Source: DAOMOD01 sp964526035 (lineage in GTDB: Bacteria; Pseudomonadota; Gammaproteobacteria; Xanthomonadales; BPKI01). Taken from it: a stretch of DNA of 10,123 nucleotides. The position numbers and the translations under genes are program-made. Every line of letters starts with the position of its first letter. The stretch's first letter is position 1. The notes below the pieces were generated by a model. The model did no database searches. It was given only the letters and a program-made list of their open reading frames with translations, and had not been told where the DNA came from. Below, one piece after another: positions 6,707 through 10,123 of this stretch. The stretch spans positions 1 through 10,123 of the forward strand of contig CAZGKE010000126.1 in the NCBI GenBank assembly GCA_964526035.1. The letters are read 5' to 3'.

Positions 6707-9700
6707 TCAGTTTCGACAGCTCGGCCGCTGCAGCGGCTGGTCGTTTTCGAAACCGTTCTCGATAAAGCGGTAGTCATCGCAGGCCGGGCCACCGATGAAC
6801 AGGATGCGATCGTCCTCCGGGCGGTAGCTCCCGAAGGCGTTGGCGTCAAGGAACATGCGCCACGTGGTGGGCGAGACCAGCTCCGCACGCGCACTGATGT
6901 CGTGCCAGGCGATGGTGTCGTCGTCGCCCGGCGTGGCTGGACCGTAGAAACGGGCGGTCCACCCCACCTGCTCGGCAAAACTGGCGTTGTGGAAGATCAG
7001 GTCCACCGTTGCCGACCCGCAGTCGAGCGCCTCGAAGCGGATCAAGTCGCGCGGATAGCGATGGAAGCGGAAGCCATCCTGCAGAAAATCCCGCCCATAG
7101 CGCGCGGCGAGTTGCACCTCCACGTCGACGATCTGCGCGCAAGTACCCTCGGTCCCCGCCACCAGCTCTGCTGTGGTGAAGCCGCCACCGCCCTTCTGCG
7201 TCTCGTTCCGGTTGAACAGCACCACAGTCGATCCGACGGCGCCCTGCACGGCGTCGGGAATGCCGTCGTTGTTGCCATCGCCACCGTTGGGTGCCAGGTT
7301 TTCGACGCCGTCGGGGACGCCGTCGCCATCGGCATCCGGGAGCATCTGGATACTCCACAGGCCTGAGGTGGTGCCGGCGTGCAGAATGGTCGCATTGATC
7401 GGGTCGAGCGCCAGGGACGTGGCAGACGAGGCTGGCAGGCCGACGCTGATCGAACGCCAGGTGAGGCCTCCGTCTTCGCTCTTGAACACCGAGCCTGGAT
7501 TGGCCGCGCGCCCGGAACCCGCGGCATACAGGACGCTTGGATCGCCCGGATCGACCAGCAAGGCGCGGATATCGGTACCCAGCGGGATACCCTCGTTCGC
7601 TTCGAACCAGTTCATCCCGCCGTCCACCGTCTTGTAGACGCCGGGTACGGGGTCGAAAGTCACCAGGTCGACCGCCGTTGTCCACAGGATGTCCGGATTG
7701 GTCGGGTGCATGGCCAGAGTCAGCAGCGAAACGACCGTATTGCTGAAGCCGGGAAATCGCGGCAGTCCATTGCTTACGTTCACCCAGCTGGTGCCGCCGT
7801 CGGTGGTCTTGAAAATGCCGCTGATCGGGTCGGAGACGGACTCATGCACGCCGTCTGCACACGGCTCGAACGGGTCGCTGCTGCCCGCTGTGCGCACCGT
7901 GCAGGCAAGGTTGCCCAAGAAGGTTGACAGGTAGATGGTGTCCGGGTCGTCGGGCACCATGGCAATGCCGATGGGAGTGACGGGTTCGATAAGGCGGTAC
8001 TCGTCAGCCCCGACTGTCAGCAGGCGTACTTCCGAGACGGGAAATCCTGTTCCCGTGCCGAAATCGGCCCAGCTTGCGCCGGCATCGACGCTGCGGATCA
8101 GCATGTGGCTGTACGACAATTCGAACATGTCGGAATTCGGATGTCCGGTTGCGGTCGCGTACAGGTGCTGCAATGGCGCCCCACCTGCCGCCTGGCCATC
8201 ACAGGGGGAACCATCCGGAGGCGGCGCGGCGCAGGAGCGCGGATCCAGCATCAGTGTGCGCACGGTGCCGACGTCCACTGCGGTCTCTCCACCGAACTCG
8301 CGCGTTGGCAGGCCGGTGTCGATGTCGCTCCACGAAAGACCGCCATCGGTGCTCTTGTACAGGCCGCCGTTGCGATAGCCGGTGGCCACCGATGCCCGTC
8401 CGGAAGCATAGATATGGGTTGTGAAGACTTCGGCAGCGCTCAAGCCGGCGGTGGTGTGATCGATGAGCAGCGATCGCAGGTGCGCCGCTCTCAGCCCGCT
8501 GTTGGTGTCGATCCATGTGTTGCCGAAGTCCTCACTGCGATGCAGCGAAGGCGAATCGAGAAAGACGTCGGCGAACCCTGCGAAGATGTGCGTGCTTGCG
8601 CCGAGCACCGCGTCGGCCGTCGACGGATTGGGGTGGATCGCCACGGCGCGAATATTGCTGGCCAACAGCCCCACGTTCTGGCGGCTCCAGTTGGCGCCGA
8701 GGTCGTTGCTGCGAAACAGACCGCCGCCTTGGGTGGCAACCCAGAGCGGCGTCCCAGCCGTCGGGAAACCGGGATGGGCGACGATCGAAAGCACCTCGGC
8801 ATGGGCCGGGGTCACACCATCAAGGGAACTGGTATAGGTGGGATTGGAGGTCAGCCCGGAGCCGATCGGGATCGAACTGGCGCCGCCATCCGTGGAAATC
8901 ATGAGCCCGGTCTGGTCGGCGAGGTAAACCGTATCGGCATCGACCGGATGGGGAAGCATGTTGGTTCCAGACGCCGCCAGCGGCGCACTCCAGGTGCTTC
9001 CCCTGTCATTGCTGGCGTACAGCGTGCCCTGTACCAGCGCATAGACGCGATCATCTGCACCAAAGGCAACCTGCAGCACCATCGGCGCGCTTCCGGTCGG
9101 AACAATCGGCCAGGTGAAGACCGGCGCAAAGTTGGCGCCGCCATCGGTGCTCAAAAAAATCGAGGGAGGCACGGGGTCGGTACTCAAGCGCTGCTGAAAG
9201 GACGCCCCCACCAGGATGCGCAAGGGATCGTCCGGGTCGATGTCAATCGTATTCAGATTGACGCCGTCGATGCCGGTGCCAACGGCAGCGAAGCTCGCAC
9301 CGCCATCGTTCGACCTGAGGAGGCGCGATCCGGGGATCGCCTCGTCACCGGCAAGGATGATGAAAAGCTCGCCGGCCGCACCTTGAACCGTCTTCATTGC
9401 GCGGATGCCAAAATCCTCAGGACCGACAAATCCGGTTGGCGCCCAATTGTCGCCGCCGTCCAGGCTGCGGAACACCCGACGTGAGGATCCGAAGGTATAC
9501 AGCGTCAGCGGCGCAGCGCCATCCAGCGCCACCCGGGTGACGAACTCGCTTTCGGGAAGACCGTTGTTGGCCCGCGTCCAGCTGGTCCCTCCGGTGAACG
9601 ACCGGTACAGACCGCCACGCGTGCCGGCATACATCCGCGTGGGCGTCGTGGGATCGAACTGAACTTCGTAAGTGACCCCGCCGTTGGGGCCGTTGCTTGT

Positions 9701-9790
9701 CCAGTAGCCCGGACCTGCCAGGGCCTGCCCGAAAAACATGGCCCCAGCCCCCATCGCCAGACCCGTCAGGATCGCTCTGAGATTCAACAT
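6707..9790 (-). CDS. Secreted Asp-box (BNR) repeat protein with choice-of-anchor-U-like C-terminal domain
   Basis: 1027 residues from ATG 9790. A Sec signal peptide (MLNLRAILTGLAMG..., hydrophobic core, cleavage predicted after ALA at residue 25) opens the protein. Residues 30-800 carry about 13 Asp-box motifs of the form S-x-D-x-G-x-x-W, as in RSLDGGDNW and KSEDGGLTW, which point to one or more beta-propellers of the sialidase/sortilin (VPS10) superfamily. An acidic stretch (about 819-848, DADGDGVPDGVE and DGNNDGIPD) resembles thrombospondin type-3 calcium-binding repeats. Residues 849-1003 resemble the choice-of-anchor U domain and end in the characteristic IGGPA. A 24-residue tail follows, with FIENGFE. 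No catalytic sialidase residues can be assigned, so an enzymatic role is not supported. An extracellular or surface binding role is more likely (inference). The eight cysteines all lie in the C-terminal half. The start is fixed by a strong Shine-Dalgarno and by the signal peptide; a GTG 81 nt upstream only adds residues before it. The gene appears monocistronic in this window. Confidence 0.93.
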   Translation of the reverse strand: MLNLRAILTGLAMGAGAMFFGQALAGPGYWTSNGPNGGVTYEVQFDPTTPTRMYAGTRGGLYRSFTGGTSWTRANNGLPESEFVTRVALDGAAPLTLYTFGSSRRVFRSLDGGDNWAPTGFVGPEDFGIRAMKTVQGAAGELFIILAGDEAIPGSRLLRSNDGGASFAAVGTGIDGVNLNTIDIDPDDPLRILVGASFQQRLSTDPVPPSIFLSTDGGANFAPVFTWPIVPTGSAPMVLQVAFGADDRVYALVQGTLYASNDRGSTWSAPLAASGTNMLPHPVDADTVYLADQTGLMISTDGGASSIPIGSGLTSNPTYTSSLDGVTPAHAEVLSIVAHPGFPTAGTPLWVATQGGGLFRSNDLGANWSRQNVGLLASNIRAVAIHPNPSTADAVLGASTHIFAGFADVFLDSPSLHRSEDFGNTWIDTNSGLRAAHLRSLLIDHTTAGLSAAEVFTTHIYASGRASVATGYRNGGLYKSTDGGLSWSDIDTGLPTREFGGETAVDVGTVRTLMLDPRSCAAPPPDGSPCDGQAAGGAPLQHLYATATGHPNSDMFELSYSHMLIRSVDAGASWADFGTGTGFPVSEVRLLTVGADEYRLIEPVTPIGIAMVPDDPDTIYLSTFLGNLACTVRTAGSSDPFEPCADGVHESVSDPISGIFKTTDGGTSWVNVSNGLPRFPGFSNTVVSLLTLAMHPTNPDILWTTAVDLVTFDPVPGVYKTVDGGMNWFEANEGIPLGTDIRALLVDPGDPSVLYAAGSGRAANPGSVFKSEDGGLTWRSISVGLPASSATSLALDPINATILHAGTTSGLWSIQMLPDADGDGVPDGVENLAPNGGDGNNDGIPDAVQGAVGSTVVLFNRNETQKGGGGFTTAELVAGTEGTCAQIVDVEVQLAARYGRDFLQDGFRFHRYPRDLIRFEALDCGSATVDLIFHNASFAEQVGWTARFYGPATPGDDDTIAWHDISARAELVSPTTWRMFLDANAFGSYRPEDDRILFIGGPACDDYRFIENGFENDQPLQRPSCRN
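6710..6781 (-). other. C-terminal tail with FxxGFE-like motif after the anchor domain
   Basis: The last 24 residues of the secreted protein begin with CDDYRFIENGFEND and end with SCRN. They follow directly after the GGPA that closes the choice-of-anchor-U-like domain, where proteins of that class usually carry a sorting signal. No hydrophobic helix or Arg cluster typical of known GlyGly-CTERM or PEP-CTERM tails is present. From memory, secreted proteins of Xanthomonadales often end in similar short segments such as IFxxGFE. This recollection could not be verified here. Confidence 0.5.
7247..7336 (-). other. Calcium-binding-like acidic repeats (TSP3-like linker)
   Basis: Two D-x-D-G-D-G/D-G-N-N-D-G units (DADGDGVPDGVE and GDGNNDGIPDAV) lie about 20 residues apart, between the Asp-box region and the C-terminal domain. 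This spacing and the Asp pattern match thrombospondin type-3-like Ca2+ loops, which often make rigid linkers in secreted bacterial proteins. Calcium binding is inferred, not shown. Confidence 0.7.
7457..9604 (-). repeat. Array of about 13 Asp-box (BNR) motifs
   Basis: Counted from the chosen start, motifs lie near residues 63, 108, 159, 213, 259, 298, 360, 418, 479, 566, 661, 720 and 770. Clear examples are RSLDGGDNW, RSNDLGANW, RSEDFGNTW, KSTDGGLSW, RSVDAGASW, KTTDGGTSW, KTVDGGMNW and KSEDGGLTW. Degenerate members are RSFTGGTSW and ISTDGGASS. Many units continue with a GLP turn and an LxxDP..P..LYAG strand. Spacing is about 39-62 residues at first and widens to 87 and 95 around residues 479-661, where insertions with cysteines occur. 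The repeats are diverged, so this is an old protein-level repeat. Confidence 0.85.
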
Positions 9791-9794
9791 GCTG

Positions 9795-9806
9795 CTCTCC
9801 TCCTCC
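9795..9806 (-). promoter_or_regulatory. Strong ribosome binding site for the secreted Asp-box protein
   Basis: On the minus strand the bases read GGAGGAGGAGAG. The core AGGAGG (9804-9799) ends 8 nt before the ATG at 9790. This is the strongest Shine-Dalgarno I noticed in the window, and it decides the start against the in-frame GTG at 9871. Confidence 0.85.
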
Positions 9807-10096
9807 GTCCCAAGCTTCATGGGATGCGTCAAGCCCGTACGGGGCAGATCAACCAGACTATCGTACTTCACCTTCCATTGCGGGCATTCCGGGGGGTGCG
9901 TTCGGATCTTTGGCGGCTACCCATTGCTCGGACAGGTCATTCGGCCACGTCAATCCGAGGAATCGTGAGCGCTCCACCCACCCAGCGAAACACCGCCACT
10001 GTCAACGCGCCGTGAGTGCCAAATCCCGGAGCTTGCGTAGACAAACGGCGACACGCTGCAGGACAAGCGGCTAGTGTGGTGTTCCGTAATTGGGTT

Positions 10097-10121
10097 GCCG
10101 AAATCGCGCTGCGGATTCGGC
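10097..10121. repeat. Imperfect inverted repeat at the right window edge
   Basis: GCCGAAATC (10097-10105) pairs with GATTCGGC (10114-10121) around an 8-nt loop, with one A bulged. It may be the terminator of a gene lying beyond the window, or part of a dispersed repeat. The flanking sequence needed to decide is missing. Confidence 0.35.
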
Positions 10122-10123
10122 TC

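Larger units (their letters stand above)
9791..10123. other. 333-bp upstream region without a supported gene
   Basis: Besides the ribosome binding site, this stretch shows a perfect 10-bp palindrome CCCGTACGGG (9834-9843), about 45 bp before the start codon, which could be an operator. On the minus strand there are several TTGAC-type hexamers, but none has a convincing -10 at proper spacing, so no promoter is called. An imperfect inverted repeat lies at the right edge. A minus-strand frame is open from the window edge to the TGA at 9952-9950 (57 codons), but its translation looks like no protein family I recognise. Confidence 0.5.

Noticed and set aside
6356..7366. 336-codon plus-strand open frame spanning the kinase end and the secreted-protein end
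   Set aside because: It overlaps the 3' ends of two convincing genes and runs through the strong hairpin between them, with no family signal.
8105..9484. 459-codon plus-strand open frame antisense to the secreted Asp-box protein
   Set aside because: The opposite strand carries a clear signal peptide, repeated Asp boxes and a strong ribosome binding site. The antisense translation shows no recognisable family and is an expected by-product of high-GC coding DNA.
9791..9871. GTG start at 9871 for the secreted protein
   Set aside because: It would bury the signal peptide behind 27 polar residues, whereas ATG 9790 has a strong Shine-Dalgarno at ideal spacing.
10070..10096. Possible transposon end or attachment site (CTAGTGTGGTGTTCC...)
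   Set aside because: No transposase, matching inverted end or target duplication is visible in the window.
9950..10123. 57-codon minus-strand frame entering from the right edge, as the end of an upstream gene
   Set aside because: Its translation (rich in Ser, His and Arg, with no hydrophobic pattern) resembles no family, and the edge hairpin suggests non-coding DNA; it cannot be excluded without the flank.
1..10123. CRISPR array, tRNA/rRNA genes, defence or phage cassette
   Set aside because: No regularly spaced direct DNA repeats, cloverleaf structures, rRNA-like sequence or typical defence or phage genes were seen on either strand.

Overview
The window is high-GC (about two thirds G+C by eye), densely coded bacterial chromosome with five protein genes. 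No mobile element, RNA gene or CRISPR array was found. The protein families suggest a gammaproteobacterium of the Xanthomonadales/Lysobacterales type or a close relative. They are a propeller/Y_Y_Y sensor kinase, a DUF3369/HD-GYP response regulator, a DUF6164 protein, a Hanks-type Ser/Thr kinase fused to TPRs, and a secreted Asp-box protein with a choice-of-anchor-U-like C-terminus. The taxon is inferred from family resemblance only.

Left part (1-3339): the 3' part of a membrane histidine kinase (+, cut by the window edge) converges on a complete response regulator (-) with receiver, DUF3369 and HD-GYP domains. Their stop codons are 42 bp apart, with a small imperfect hairpin between them. 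The likely pathway is ligand sensing, phosphotransfer, then cyclic-di-GMP hydrolysis. The pairing is inferred from adjacency and family.

Middle (3437-6651): a 121-residue DUF6164 protein with one C-terminal membrane helix (-) is divergent from a 928-residue Ser/Thr protein kinase (+). The kinase has a complete catalytic core, one membrane helix and a long C-terminal TPR region whose last part has an exact 42-residue period. The 62 bp between their start codons holds back-to-back promoter-like hexamers placed so close to both ATGs that both mRNAs could be leaderless.

Right part (6652-10123): a perfect 12-bp-stem hairpin separates the kinase gene from a convergent gene (-) for a 1027-residue secreted protein. 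That protein has a signal peptide, about 13 Asp-box (BNR) motifs, a Ca-binding-like acidic repeat, a choice-of-anchor-U-like domain and a short cysteine-bounded tail containing a GFE motif. The last 333 bp hold its ribosome binding site and otherwise look non-coding, with an edge hairpin of unknown role.

No obvious new defence or biosynthetic system is visible. The points most worth a second look are the C-terminal tail and paired cysteines of the secreted protein, the overlapping divergent promoter between the DUF6164 and kinase genes, and the sensor/HD-GYP pair.
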